From: Rhodocollybia butyracea
Lineage: Eukaryota > Basidiomycota > Agaricomycetes > Agaricales > Omphalotaceae
DNA: 64,000 nucleotides
Assembly (NCBI GenBank): GCA_015501585.1
Contig: JADNRY010000124.1
Coordinates: forward strand, 116,163-180,162
Direction of reading: 5' to 3'
Shown: positions 41,593 through 52,101 of the stretch, piece after piece
Layout: each line of letters begins with the position of its first letter
How positions within the stretch are numbered: position 1 is the first letter of the stretch
The notes under the pieces: generated by a model
Seen by the model: the letters and a program-made list of their open reading frames with translations, nothing else
What the model was told of the DNA's origin: nothing
The model's database searches: none
Position numbers and translations under genes: made by a program

Positions 41593-42675
41593 TCATACAT
41601 CCGTAGGCCACATATAGTCCACAATTAAGTGAAGATCACCTCTATCCGCCTTTCCAACTACCTGATTAATAGCCTCTCTAATATCCTCAGGGTCTGCTAC
41701 TTTTGGATGGGCAACTTCGTCACCTTCTAGTCGGTATTTTGGCTCAATCCCACATATTATCTCCAAAGCACGATCGGATGCAATAAGCTTCTGGAGACCT
41801 TGTGAATGATATGTTTTGAAAAAGGTTGCGAGCATCTTTTGCAGTTAGTACGTTTTTTTTCTTTACCCACTTTCGCCATCTTATCGATCCATCCAAAGGG
41901 GAAGAAACACTCAAACCAAGATTCTTAGCACACTCAGCTTGAATCAGGTTCAAGAGATGTCTAATTCGGATATAACTCATGAAGGTTGTATCACGCTTGG
42001 AAGATAGTTAATAAAGACACTCCAAGCAACAAAGATCATACTTACAGCTGTGATCCACCTCGATGTTTCTTCTTGGTCCTCTCGCAAGGTCTCAAGTTGA
42101 TCTTGTGTGTCTGTCGTCTTTAGCTCCATCTCCGCTCGGACTGCCTTCATTTCAGCCTTCATTTCAGCCTTCATCTCGGAACGGAGTGCCTCCAGGTCTA
42201 AGCGATGCCGTTCCTCAGCTTGCTCAAGAGCAAGTGTAATCATGTGTTGCACATATATCGGAGTGGATTCAGCAACATTCAAATCTGGATTGAGATCGGC
42301 GGAGGGGTTTGGCAGGGCTGACTGAGATTGCAAGGAGGAATTGGGGGACACTGGAGCTGGAGCTATGATGAAGGGTCCGTTCAGGTTTTGAAGGGTCGCA
42401 GAGTCAGCTACTACTCAGGCCGGGGTTTGCAGGGTTAGAGATGAGTAGATCGTCAAAAGGACTAACGTACGATTGCCGTCCTGACCCGAATCGATGATCT
42501 TCAGGTTCCCACCTTCACCTCCCACAAAGTTGACCACTGCCGACTTTAGATTTTGAACCGAGTCGCCCGGTAAAGGGTCAAAATATAAAGTTCTGGAGTC
42601 TTCGAGACCTGCTCTAATGATGATGCAGCTCTTTGACCCAACTGAACGGCGTGTGGTGAGTGTGAGTGCAGCCAT
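41593..42675 (-). CDS. Four-exon coiled-coil protein, about 313 aa, unknown function
   Basis: Exons 42471-42675, 42046-42410, 41867-41995 and 41593-41835 join in phase to an intact frame ending PTDV. The N-terminus is globular (MAALTLTTRRSVGSKSCIII). A Pro/Ser linker follows, then a long charged coiled coil (AEERHRLDLEALRSEM, with the AEMK unit repeated, to LETLREDQEETSRW). The C-terminal domain reads LIASDRALEIICGIEPKY then DEVAHPKVADPEDIREAIN. This last part resembles C-termini of unnamed Agaricomycete proteins I remember (ASDxAL ... EGDxxAHP). The third intron (41836-41866) is only 31 bp but has a perfect TACTAAC branch site, which is unusual. There is no catalytic motif; oligomerisation through the coil is likely. 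Confidence 0.6.
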
Positions 42676-43259
42676 GAGAGAGCAATGACAAGAGGTGAAG
42701 TATTCTAGGCGCCCATAATTTGGCTTAAGTAAAATATAGCCAAATTAGCGCCCATAGTCTTTTCCCTCTTTCCAACTTATGCATTCTTTACTGCGAATTC
42801 CTGGGCAAACAGAAAAACGACTTGATCTTGGAATCACCAAGCTCAAGGTCTAGCAAGGTCTCAGATGGTCGCGATTCCCATTTGCGTCACCGTTCCAAGT
42901 CAGGTCTTATACCATTTTTCTTCGTTTGCGTCCTCTTTCGCCGAATTCTAACCCAAATCATCTAGCTCGCCCTTCTATGTTACTCACTCGTTCCGATCCA
43001 TTCGTCACTTGAAATCTATCTCTACCACATAAGGACAGCACCCATACCCGATTCCTTACAACTCTTCTTGGATTCCGCTCAAGTTGATATTGCCGGTGCA
43101 AAAGTTGAGCGCAGACCTCGTTTCCAGCTCTCAAACTGCACGAAAAAAAAACACCACAGCCGTTGCAAGCTTGCCCCGCTACATCGCGCAACCAACTCGC
43201 AGTTTGTCTGCTATACACGACTCCATAAACTCGGTGTGCGTTACCCTCGTCTTGTCGAC
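42676..43259. other. Intergenic, divergent promoter region
   Basis: Lies between the minus-strand coiled-coil gene and the weak plus-strand candidate at 43260. No clear motif. Confidence 0.4.
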
Positions 43260-43628
43260 ATGGAGGCTATCATCAGTCTCATTTTAGACATCTACCGCTC
43301 TACTCTCGCCTTTGCTTTGTTGTATGTGGCACCCCTTCTTTGTACCGGAGGTGTGTTTTCATTCTACCCCAATACGCTTATTCTAACCAACGATGTCTAC
43401 TACTAGTTGGACACTACCTTCCAGGGTGTTGTTTCTGGTTTCGTTCCAGGCATTCAAAGTAGCAACGCTGATTCCCAAGCTCTTATCTCTCTTTCCCTGC
43501 TCAACGCTTCGCTTCCTACACTCTTCCAGTTGAAAGCCCACATTGACGCTGCGTCGGTTGATTTTTTAAAGAGGACCGCGAGGGATGCAGTATTGGATTT
43601 TCTTTGGAATCGAGGGGCTGGATTTTGA
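43260..43628 (+). CDS. Candidate two-exon small protein
   Basis: Exon 1 from the ATG at 43260 is hydrophobic (MEAIISLILDIYRSTLAFAL), like a signal anchor. A GTGTGT donor near 43352 and a TACTACTAG acceptor at 43406 precede an exon reading FVPGIQSSNADSQALISLSL and FLKRTARDAVLDFLWNRG, ending TGA at 43628. The simple splice is one base out of phase, so either another donor is used or the gene is broken. Family unknown. Confidence 0.35.
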
Positions 43629-44470
43629 AGGAGAGGGATGAGGTTGTACCATATACTCACAGCGAGGGGCGGGGCAAAAGAGCGTAGTACCTGTACTTGG
43701 CAACAACGTACGTAGGCTCCTTGCTTGTTCTTTTGGTGTCTATTTGTTTGACTGTTTTTTCTGTTCTGTTTTTGCCCAGCTTGCATATTTTCAATGTTTA
43801 CGCCATCTTTTTCTTTATCTTATATATCTTCCTCTGACTCGACGGATGTACTAACTTATACACCTTAGTTCCAGGATTCAATATTCAACCTCACTCGTTT
43901 GCAACGGCCCGTTATGTCAATTTCACAGCCAACCAGAAGTTCGTTTTCCAAACGTCTAGAAAATGGAATCCGTTTTTCCTATGGACCAGAGCGAGATTCG
44001 CTCCTGAGGCTGGGGGAATGTCTTTGAACATATCTGCATTCGTCCTTAGTCGATGTTGAACGGGGCTCGGAACCATGTCAGGTAGGTACTGGGCTGTTCT
44101 GCTTCTTCCGATTCGCTATTTACATACGTCATTTCAGCTCCATAGACTTTCACTACGATGGCACCGAAATCGCCTCAGTACCGCGTCTAGTGTACAGTCC
44201 AGTGTACGGCCCTCAGTGTACGACCCCCTTCCCAAAGCCTCTCAAGCAGCCAGGACCCATCTTCCTCCTTGCCCACAGTGTTTATCATCGTTCTACCTGC
44301 GTCGGGTGTATCCCCTTCTTCCCAACTTCCTGTACTTCAACCCAAAGGGCTCAACTGGGTATGCGCTACAAGAATCGGCTCGGGTGCCTCGAGCGACGCT
44401 TGTGGAGGAATTGTACATCCGGGAGAGGAAAGGGCGAGGGAGAGTAGATTACAACTCTGACTCGCCGTGA
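43629..44470. other. No firm gene
   Basis: Plus strand near 43875-44060 has a coding-like run (YVNFTANQKFVFQTSRKWNP) but no gene model could be built. Three overlapping frames at 44075-44470 are Ser/Pro-rich and unrecognised. Confidence 0.35.
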
Positions 44471-45300
44471 GTGGAAGTTCAAATGTTCATGCGTAGAAAC
44501 GGCGAAGAGCGGCGGGAGATTCCGATGAAGACATGCGAAACCGTTCAAACGCGAGTCTACCAGTCTTCGATACCCTGGGCCAATATACACTCGACCCAGT
44601 CCAATTCCACCCCCCAATGCTCCAATCCGCTCCCCTTATCCTCAATCCTCTTTGCAAGCGAACTCCATCCTGTTGGTCTCGATTTCTGAGTGGTGCTCTA
44701 TCCCTCCCTTCTCATTATAGGGTTTCATTCATGCATCCTCGAACGGCGATGTATCACACGAAACGCAAATTCTAGAGAGAACCGAGGAACACTGTTGGAT
44801 TCCTCTTTTCCCCGGAGCCGAAGGGCTGGATCCCGAAAATTGCGAGGAGTGATTAGTGTGGCAATGACGTTGCACGTAGAAGTTCGAGCGTAGAAGCAAC
44901 GAAGAATGTCGCTGAAGATACGTGATTTTGAAATCGTCGACTACATTGGCCTCTTCGATACACCTCACCCTGCTCAACTTCCACCTGGTCCCTTCCAATC
45001 CGTCACTTTCCTCCCGTTCAACCTTCTTCGCAACTGAACCCAACCATGTCAGTCTCAATTTCCCTCCCATCCCATTCCTCGAACGCCTCCTATCCGACGA
45101 AGGCCTACAACTCATTCCTGGTGTTTTTTTTTTCAGAAGTTCAGGGACGAGCCCTAAGAACTTTGCTAGACGTTCGGTTCCACGTTGTTTGGATGGGGAA
45201 CCACCAGGAATAGGACTCACAGGTTCCTCAAAAGCCAGACTGGGTGAGGTAGAACTTGACAAAGAAAAAGAATGAGCTGCAAGTAGAGGCGGAACCACTG
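44471..45300 (+). repeat. Diverged duplicated segments (family A/B)
   Basis: Two related blocks about 370 bp apart (44570-44700 and 44940-45150) share CCAATATACAC/GATACACC starts, a FATE- or FASEL-type coding motif and a GGTCTCGATTTC core. A third copy lies at 57997-58251 on the minus strand (TLFATELDPAGLDFRV). The tail of the second block resembles 2735-2880. They could be decayed copies of a small unknown gene. No intact member is present. Confidence 0.4.
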
Positions 45301-45498
45301 CGGTCGAATACCCAGAGCCGCAAAGAGAATGCCTGGTGGTAAGACGTAGACTCAGTATCAGACAGAGGAAACTGGGAAAAAGAGTCCAGCAGCTAGCGAC
45401 AAATAAACATGTTGTGGACCACTAGCCTTCAAGGAGATTAGAGCATTAAAATCGTAAATACAGAAAGTATATAGTTATAAAAAACATTAGTATCCTAA
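45301..45498. other. Intergenic
   Basis: Downstream of the dioxygenase pseudogene; nothing seen. Confidence 0.5.
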
Positions 45499-47098
45499 TT
45501 AATCTACAAGTGTACATAATTCATTTACTGTAGAAAACATAGCCATCCGATGTTCAATAGCAGTAGCTTTTGCAGCCACCATCGCTTCGTACCCTTGCGG
45601 GTCTTCCTCCGCAAACTTGGCTTCTGTACGACACCCATTTTCAACCCAACGGAAGATAGCGCCAGCGTGAAGGAGCTGCGGCTATCGTCGGAGTGAATGA
45701 GAGTGTTTGAGTGGGTGATAACAGCGGAAGGAAGGAGAATTGTTGCCGCGCGAGGAAAATCGATAACCAATCTCAGCTCCCATAGAATGAGCTCAGCGCT
45801 ACGTCTCGCGTTAAACGGACCCAGGGCTGTGATAGTACACCGACCAAATGCCCAATTGAGCTGGTCCCGGTGCTTGAACGTCCAGACGTTCGACCCAAAG
45901 TTGAATCCAGCGCCGAGGAAGACACTTCCCGCAAAGTTAGGGCGGATTCGCATCTTCTGGCTGAACAAGCCGTTGACATGCTCGTATTCTGCATATACAC
46001 GAGGGGCCCATAACTGGAAAGCACCTATAAAAGAGTTAGACAGGAATAATATACAGTAGAACTAAAATATACGTACGACTTTGATACCAGGCCATTCGTT
46101 GGAATGGTTTGGCATCGAGTAGCTCCTGAATGAGTGGCCTCTTGGCCTTCGGATTCATAAACACGGGAAATCGGTTACCCATCCCCATCGTAGTACCACA
46201 GTTATAAGCGGAAAAGTTGCCACATCTCTGAGGCTCAGACGCGGACGATCCAATACTGTAGGCATGACCTCGGGTCTCCATCAAGTCATATGCGCTCATG
46301 AGGTCGTCCGAGTATGATGGGTCTTCTGGTTGGCCGGCGAGAACAGCCAAAATACGGCCAAGGCGATCGATAACCAGTGTAGGCGTCCTAGAAAGCAACG
46401 TTAACAACAGAGCGAAAAGGAAAGCAATAAAACACGCCTTCCATCCCATTTGACATGCTCGAAGCCTTGAGCGAGGAGGTCCGCGAGTTGATAGAAGTTC
46501 CGTCGTTCTTTAACCGTCCCCAGCTGCTTCTTCGCGCCTGGTTTCCTGGTGTGAGCTCCCCTACTAGCGTCAAAACCCTCTGCACTTCATTCTGTTTCCA
46601 CAGCAGTTCCATGGGAGAAGACTTGGCGCAAGGCATTGTGGTGACTACTCGTACGATCCGAGGCCTTTGCGAGTCGACGTTTGGCTGCGCGCATTTGGTG
46701 CCTGTGCGACTGTGCTGGATTCGGTGGCGTGTCCAAAGTCCCAGGGGCAGGAGGGAAATACGCGGTGTATCAATGTCAGGAGCATCCTCCACCGTGACTG
46801 AGCAGCGTTTGCGCTTTGTTGTGGCAGATGAGAAGACTGCATCGACAGGGCACGGCGATTCCAAAGGAGAGTACTCGATAAAGTCCGCTCCTAGGTCGTC
46901 CTCCTCGAGTGCCGCGTTACGATGGTCCTCCAGTGCTTGTTCCACCATGTTCTGAAAATGAAAACCCGGGTTCGTGAATTTTGGCTCTACAATTTGGTGT
47001 GTAATCGAATTCTTTCCAACATGCTGTCGAAGAATTAGTCAGTAGTCGCCTGAACACGGGCTTGGAGTTAAACGTACCGTTCGCAAAAAATAGGGCAT
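45499..47098 (-). pseudogene. 2OG-Fe(II) dioxygenase (TET/JBP-related mushroom family), frameshifted
   Basis: ATG at 47098 (MPYFLRT), exon 2 from 47023 (FQNMVEQALEDH, LEEDDLGADFIEYSPLE), then FYQLADLLAQGFEHVKWDG ending at a GC donor (GCGTGT), TPTLVIDRLGRILAVLAGQP, KRPLIQELLDAKPFQRMAW, then FNFGSNVWTFKHRDQLNWAF, CTITALGPF, LILWELRLVIDFPRAATILL, PSAVITHSN. Ligands of a 2-oxoglutarate oxygenase are present: His-x-Asp in KHRD and the distal His in ITHSN, with Arg in SRSSFT. Two breaks are clear: around ISLLPLGLW the frame must shift, and after RSSFT about 8 bases are missing before the conserved AGAIFRWVENG, which runs on in another frame to a stop at 45499. Intact relatives have been linked to transposons and DNA-base oxidation; a role for this copy is unlikely. 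Confidence 0.75.
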
Positions 47099-47130
47099 GT
47101 TCACAGGGCGGTGGACTTCTGCAAGGGCAT

Positions 47131-47840
47131 TCAGTAAAACGAATTGAAATTAATAGAGATTCGTTGCCCATCGGCCAGAAAGCAGAAGTCGAAAGCAACT
47201 AAGACTACACCCTTGGGGTAGAACGTAGACCGAGCAGCATAAGACCCCTGTTCCTCGTGGTAGCCAGAGAATATGAAAAAATAGACCCACCGAATTAGAA
47301 TGTAGAACGAAAGGCTGCGGTACCTGATTAAGAGCGTCAGCAGTTGAAGAATGAAGAGGGGTCTGTCTTAAAACTCGAAAATAAGCCTCAAAGTCGGCCC
47401 AGATGACACCCTTGGGGTAGAGCGTAACGAAGCATATGAAGAAGCAGTTTTCCGAGTGGAAGGAGAAAAGGGGAACGGGGCTTACAGGCTGTAATTAGGT
47501 CCCTGGGCAGATCTTCAAACGAAAAGCCCGCCTTGAGAGGAACAAAACGTGCTAAGCCAGCCGGACAATAATGCTGTAATATAGCAGTAAGACGAGATCG
47601 AGAATCAGAGTAGAGCAGAGAGGCGACTCACAGGTTGTAGTGGAAACCAACGTCGGCGGAGGTAGCGCAACGTTGAGTCAAAATTGAGTAAGGCCTTTCC
47701 AAGGTAGTCGATCGTTGGCGGCAGAAGCTAAAACAGAAGGTAAGCGAGCCATTCATTACAAAGAAATAGTAGAAACTCACCTGTAGCCAAAGCCCTAAAT
47801 CCTGACAACTAACAAGATAGAGGTACGGCGTGTCTGCGAA
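47131..47840 (-). pseudogene. Multi-exon hypothetical gene, probably decayed
   Basis: Exons 47781-47840 (FADTPYLYLVSCQDLGLWLQ), 47632-47727 (LLPPTIDYLGKALLNFDSTL) and 47486-47573 (HYCPAGLARFVPLKAGFSFE) are joined by in-phase GT/AG introns. The next part (PKGVIWADFEAYFRVLRQTP, STADALNQ) needs a frame change, since the expected acceptor is absent. A second TFYPKGVV motif repeats near 47210. Stop at 47131, 33 bp before the dioxygenase start. Family not recognised; exon lengths and introns are those of a real basidiomycete gene. Confidence 0.5.
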
Positions 47841-48655
47841 CTGTTACAGCGTTCTTAGACAAGGCGGCAATGGCTCCAGCCGGACTCCCTGCGATTTTCG
47901 GCTATAGACGGGGAGAGAGATAGAATAAGATTATGAGAAAGCCGCCGATACAAAAAAGGAAGACTTACCGATGAAAAGCAAGATCTTACTTAAGGAAAGT
48001 GCTAGTGGTGGTAGAAGAGCAGGTTGCAGCGGAATCAACGAACAGCCTTGATCACCACGCGTACATCATGTGATAGGCGCTCAATAGCCTGGTAGGACAA
48101 CGCGATCGATCATCCAACGCCGAGTGCTCGACAAGATCGGGTTTCCTTGCGCACTGTCGAATCACCCCAATCTGTAGAATCTTCTTTTTACAATCAATAG
48201 CCCCAGACCTTCGTGTTTCAAAGTCGAACGGATACTCTACAAGTACCTACTTACCCGCGGACCTCAAAGTAGTGTTAATTTTTGACGAGCATAAAGTATA
48301 ACGGTAAATAGTATCTACCCTCTACTAACCTTGAGTCCCATGGCCGTGTAGAGCCATGAAAAAAGTGTCAAAGTAGGTATATTGATTTGGTATAAAAGGA
48401 AATTGTGAACAGTGAAAATAAAGAACAAGTTAAAACATTTTCGCAAGTAAAAATCCCTGTAACAATGTTTCGATTCAACCAAGTATACGTTCATTTAATA
48501 GCAAGTACGACACATTTTGTTTCGTATCGTGCTCCGGCTTGAATTACTTGCACTCGACATTTTCTCGACACTTCGATGTGCGCTACTCACACTCAATTTT
48601 CAAATGTTCACCTTAGATAGTTCACAATGAAATTGGTTCACAATATTTGGATAAC
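47841..48655. other. No firm gene
   Basis: Possibly includes 5' exons of the gene at 47131-47840 (up to about 48010). The rest is AT-rich and featureless. Confidence 0.4.
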
Positions 48656-49237
48656 TTAAGAACTCGTGTTCTTTTTAAGCTGACGGGAGATGATGCTCTT
48701 CCAACACATTTCTCGAAGGTTTGTTTGTCCGACTGTTGTTGGTAGGAACATTTCCGGGTTTTTTCGAGCCCACCCACCATGCCCAATATAATTGAGATCT
48801 GTTAGGACAGGAATGTGCCAATTGGGGCAGGGAGTCCTAGTTGAGCACATGGACCTCTTGGAATTGACATCCCTGTCTAAAACTTTGCGCTTTCCCAGTT
48901 TCATTCACTTTTAAATCGAATATCCTCCTTCTCAGCTCAACTTCCCCTCTTACACGGGCGAATGAAAAAATCCATATATACTTCTCTGAGATCATAAAGC
49001 ATGGAATCATTGCTACATGAGACAACTGTAGACACAACTTCGGCTCGAACGGTATCATTTGGAGATAGGATGAGGAGAAAACCGAGAACTCTGGCTCGAA
49101 TGACGGAGGCTTCACCTCCTAGGACCCTTTGGTGGAAGTTGTACATGGAAGTGTATGCATTTGAGTGATCTTTGAAACCTGTGTTCTATGTTTTTCAGAG
49201 GAGGTAGAGGACCTGGGGATAGACCTTCGATAATCAT
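48656..49237 (-). pseudogene. HNH-nuclease-domain family pseudogene (copy 2), truncated
   Basis: ATG at 49237 (MIIEGLSPGPLPP) and the exon NFHQRVLGGEASVIRARVLG then FLLILSPNDTVRAEVV and MDFFIRPC match copy 1 at 1433-1745 over about 300 bp at roughly 80% nucleotide identity by eye. The ASVI-RARVLG site that is TAA in copy 1 is open here. Further on, GKRKVLDRDVNSKRSMCS looks like the DRDGYRC approach to the HNH core, but the core itself and everything after 48656 are missing. Confidence 0.6.
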
Positions 49238-49689
49238 TGTGGTGGTCAATAATAACCAGGGCTAATCAATCGGGCCGTTCGAACCAAGGAATACTGTCGT
49301 CCTGGCCATCGTCATTATTGCCGCTGTATGCGGTTGGTAGTACACGACATATTGCTAGTGCTAATGCTAATGCTAGCGCTGGTAATACGAGTTCATTCAC
49401 CAACTCACAGAACGTCTGGTGTACCACTTCAGCTCTTCAACGACGTCCGCTGTGCCGGAGCAATCTGTTTAACCAGCGCCGCAACCACAGCTGCAGCCAA
49501 GGAGGAGGGGAAGGAGGTCTTGAAGAGAGACCATATGTAAATATTAGGGACATCAGGTTTGTACATCGAGCTCTAGTTTTGGGAAGATCCAGATTAAATA
49601 CTCGACGATAAGATTATTCCACTATTTATTTCATTGTACAGCATCCCGATTTACTTCAACTTGTCCAGCAGGGAAAAAAAACGTAGCCA
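49238..49689. other. No gene recognised
   Basis: Contains a short GCTAAT-type repeat (about 49357-49377) and an open plus-strand frame 49237-49611 without motifs. Confidence 0.45.
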
Positions 49690-50356
49690 ACAGTCCATCG
49701 ACGTCAAGAATCTTGCATGAATTTTCTCAACACAATGAAGTATACGCACCGTCGAGCCGCTGAAGCTTAATACGGAAATTCCCTGTCCCAGGAGTATCGT
49801 CTTCAACTTCGACAGGAGCTAAACAAGTTGGTCAGCGTTCCAAACGCTGCTCGTAAACACACTGATAGATACCTGGCGCGAAGAGAACACCAGCTTCCGC
49901 AATTTCGTCCGAAATTTCATTTCTAGTGCTTTGTATCCTAGCGAAGAGAATGACGGGTGATCTTCGAGAGAGAGCTTGAGCTAAGAAACATCAACTCCAG
50001 TAGTCAACGAGCAAACCTACCCAGACAAACATGCCTGCACTAGGAGCAATGAATGAAAAGAGAGGTTTGGAAAACACCGAATCTTTCTCGCTGAGAGGAA
50101 CAAAAGATCGCTTCGGCTTGAGTGAAGCATGATACATGGTTGCACTGTCCGTGACACCATCCATCGAGATCATCCGTTGCATATGGAATTCCTCCGCGAT
50201 GCAATCAACCAAATGGTCTCATCGTTGCTTATACTGTATACGGAGCCCTAATACGAACGTTCAATAGAGAGCTTCAAATTGAGGAAATAACATGCCTGTC
50301 AACCATCTCATGCTTCCAGGATAACGCCAGTTCAAAAGCAGTGAGGCGACATATAC
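49690..50356 (-). pseudogene. Aromatic aminotransferase (Aro8-like, PLP class I/II) C-terminal pseudogene
   Basis: Reading down from 50356: VYVASLLLNWRYPGSMRWLTG, an intron 50248-50295 with a GC-AG border, LRIQYKQR, a TGA at 50219-50221, then DHLVDCIAEEFHMQRM, FSFIAPSAGMFVWVGLL, EISDEIAEAGVLFAP and a final GTGNFRIKL exon. These are the C-terminal blocks of fungal aromatic/kynurenine-type aminotransferases (RRD..VD, FSFxPPSAGMFxW, GVLFxPG, xFRIxF). The TGA stands where the family has Arg (CGA to TGA would explain it). The PLP-lysine half is absent: homology stops at 50356, beside a repeat-rich block. Intact enzymes transaminate aromatic amino acids. Confidence 0.72.
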
Positions 50357-50399
50357 CTGACATGATTAGTCAAAGGTCCATGAAACGCATCACCAAAAT

Positions 50400-51070
50400 G
50401 TCCAAAACAATATAACACTTTACATAGGTTTATAAAAGTCTGGAATAATTTTGTGGCATGATAACAAGATTATCCTTTGATATTATAATGAGAAGGAGTT
50501 ATCATGCTCATCATGATTCTGAGAAGGTATAACAGCCTTGTCACAATTATAACTGGTTATCATGCTGTTATCATGATCACAACTGATTTAATCATAAAGT
50601 ACATATCATGGTGCTAGCTGAATGATCCAAAAACTGAAGTGAAAAGGGCGAGAAAAAGTAAAAGAAGGGTCGGGAATGATTAGGTGAAGTTAAAAAAATT
50701 TGGCCCCTTTCCCTATATATTAAGCAAAAACGTAGATCCTAACAAGCATGCTCTGGCGTAGAGGTAACACGTCTCAAGTATATGGTCTAAGCGCTCTCTA
50801 AGCTTGAGGTCGCGGGTTCGAACCACGCCGGTATCATTTACACACACTTGTGTTTGTGACCTTGCTGCTGCATTAAGAGTCGTATTATGTAATACCCGAC
50901 CTCTTTGTATTATTTTTGGCTTTTTAATTTTTCTTATTTTGCCCTGGCCATGATCAACCTCACAATGCATGATAACCCTCACCATGCATGATAACCCCTA
51001 CCATGCATGATCATCTGAAGTCACTGTGACAGAAAATGATAACTCATGATGGGCATGATCAATGGGGGGG
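50400..51070. repeat. Repeat block rich in CATGATAAC words around a SINE-like unit
   Basis: CATGATAA/TTATCATG words recur at about 50457, 50500, 50560, 50973, 50990 and 51050, often as GCATGATAACCC. They flank the tRNA-like unit at 50747-50930 on both sides. The block abuts the broken 5' side of the aminotransferase pseudogene. Confidence 0.5.
50747..50930 (+). ncRNA. tRNA-derived SINE-like unit (Pol III boxes A and B)
   Basis: Box A-like TGGCGTAGAGG at 50754-50764 and a perfect box B GGTTCGAACC at 50815-50824. A CTCAAG/CTTGAG stem lies between them in the anticodon-arm position. The 5' seven bases (CATGCTC) cannot pair with the 3' CGGTATC, so no acceptor stem forms and it is not a working tRNA. 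T-rich runs at about 50911-50935 could end Pol III transcription. Best read as a tRNA-headed SINE or tRNA pseudogene. Confidence 0.6.
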
Positions 51071-52101
51071 AGTAGCGTGTTAACTCAGGTATCATACCCT
51101 GCCATGAGTGGTGGGGCTGATGCCAGATTCCAGAGAATATAATGAGTATATATTGTTTCAGACATTTTAGTGATGCGCCTGCGTGATAGTCTCCCCTAGG
51201 CAGACTCGTTATACACTGACGATCCATACGGGTGTGTATATAGACCTGCGTGATACGATTCATTCTCACCTGAGTAAACCATCCGAGGCGGGCTCCAGGG
51301 CAAACAGTCTGCAGGAGTAAATGAGGGGGATTGATAGCATACAGGGCAGAACTCGGCTTTGGTAATCTATTCTGCATTGAATAACCAGCAAACAAGCTGC
51401 GAAAACAAAGATTGGAGTTGAGTAGCCTAAGCGCTAGTTATCTACTGGGTAGGCGGGCATAAGTTCGCCACCTCCGTATGCAGCTAGTTAGATTTCGATG
51501 TCAGCACTCCTTCTAGATCTCCTGCTTCTCGTTTGTTCTTCACAATTTTAGTGCGGTTTTGGTACCAGATGCCCGTACGTAAACGGAAGGGAGCAAAGGA
51601 TCTGTGTCGAGTTGAGGTGTATTTGTTAAATTCAAGAAAAATAATAGTGAATGAGAAACATTGAAATTAGCTGTCTCCGTGGTGAACGAATCTTCGATGT
51701 CCTTGAAACATATGATCATACTCCAACTCCATGTCAATGTTTGTAGTATTATTTTTGTTAACTACTATACTTCTCATTCCGACTGGTGAGGTGAAGTTGA
51801 GCCCCAGACCATGAATGGCGCATTTGCCAAACTGGGATCTCCCAAGGAAATCACGTCACTGCTTTCGCCTCCGACTCCGCTGCCAATCCTTCTGCCATAG
51901 CGCTGAAATTTCGCCGTCTATGAGTCTGTTAACTGAACTCACCGGAGATGATCCTCCTCAGAAGAACATCCTTTCATTGAAGGGGAAAAAAGACTGTTAA
52001 AGCTAGAAAAAAAAAAACGACGGCATGATACCACCCAGCTACATTCCTCCACTATTATTTTTCTGCCTTCCCTGGCCGCCAGTAGTGACGGTCGTAAGCA
52101 G
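51071..52101. other. No gene recognised
   Basis: About 1 kb. Short frames only. Positions 51441-51485 resemble 57645-57690 (TTCGCCACCTC core), a possible dispersed repeat. Confidence 0.45.
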
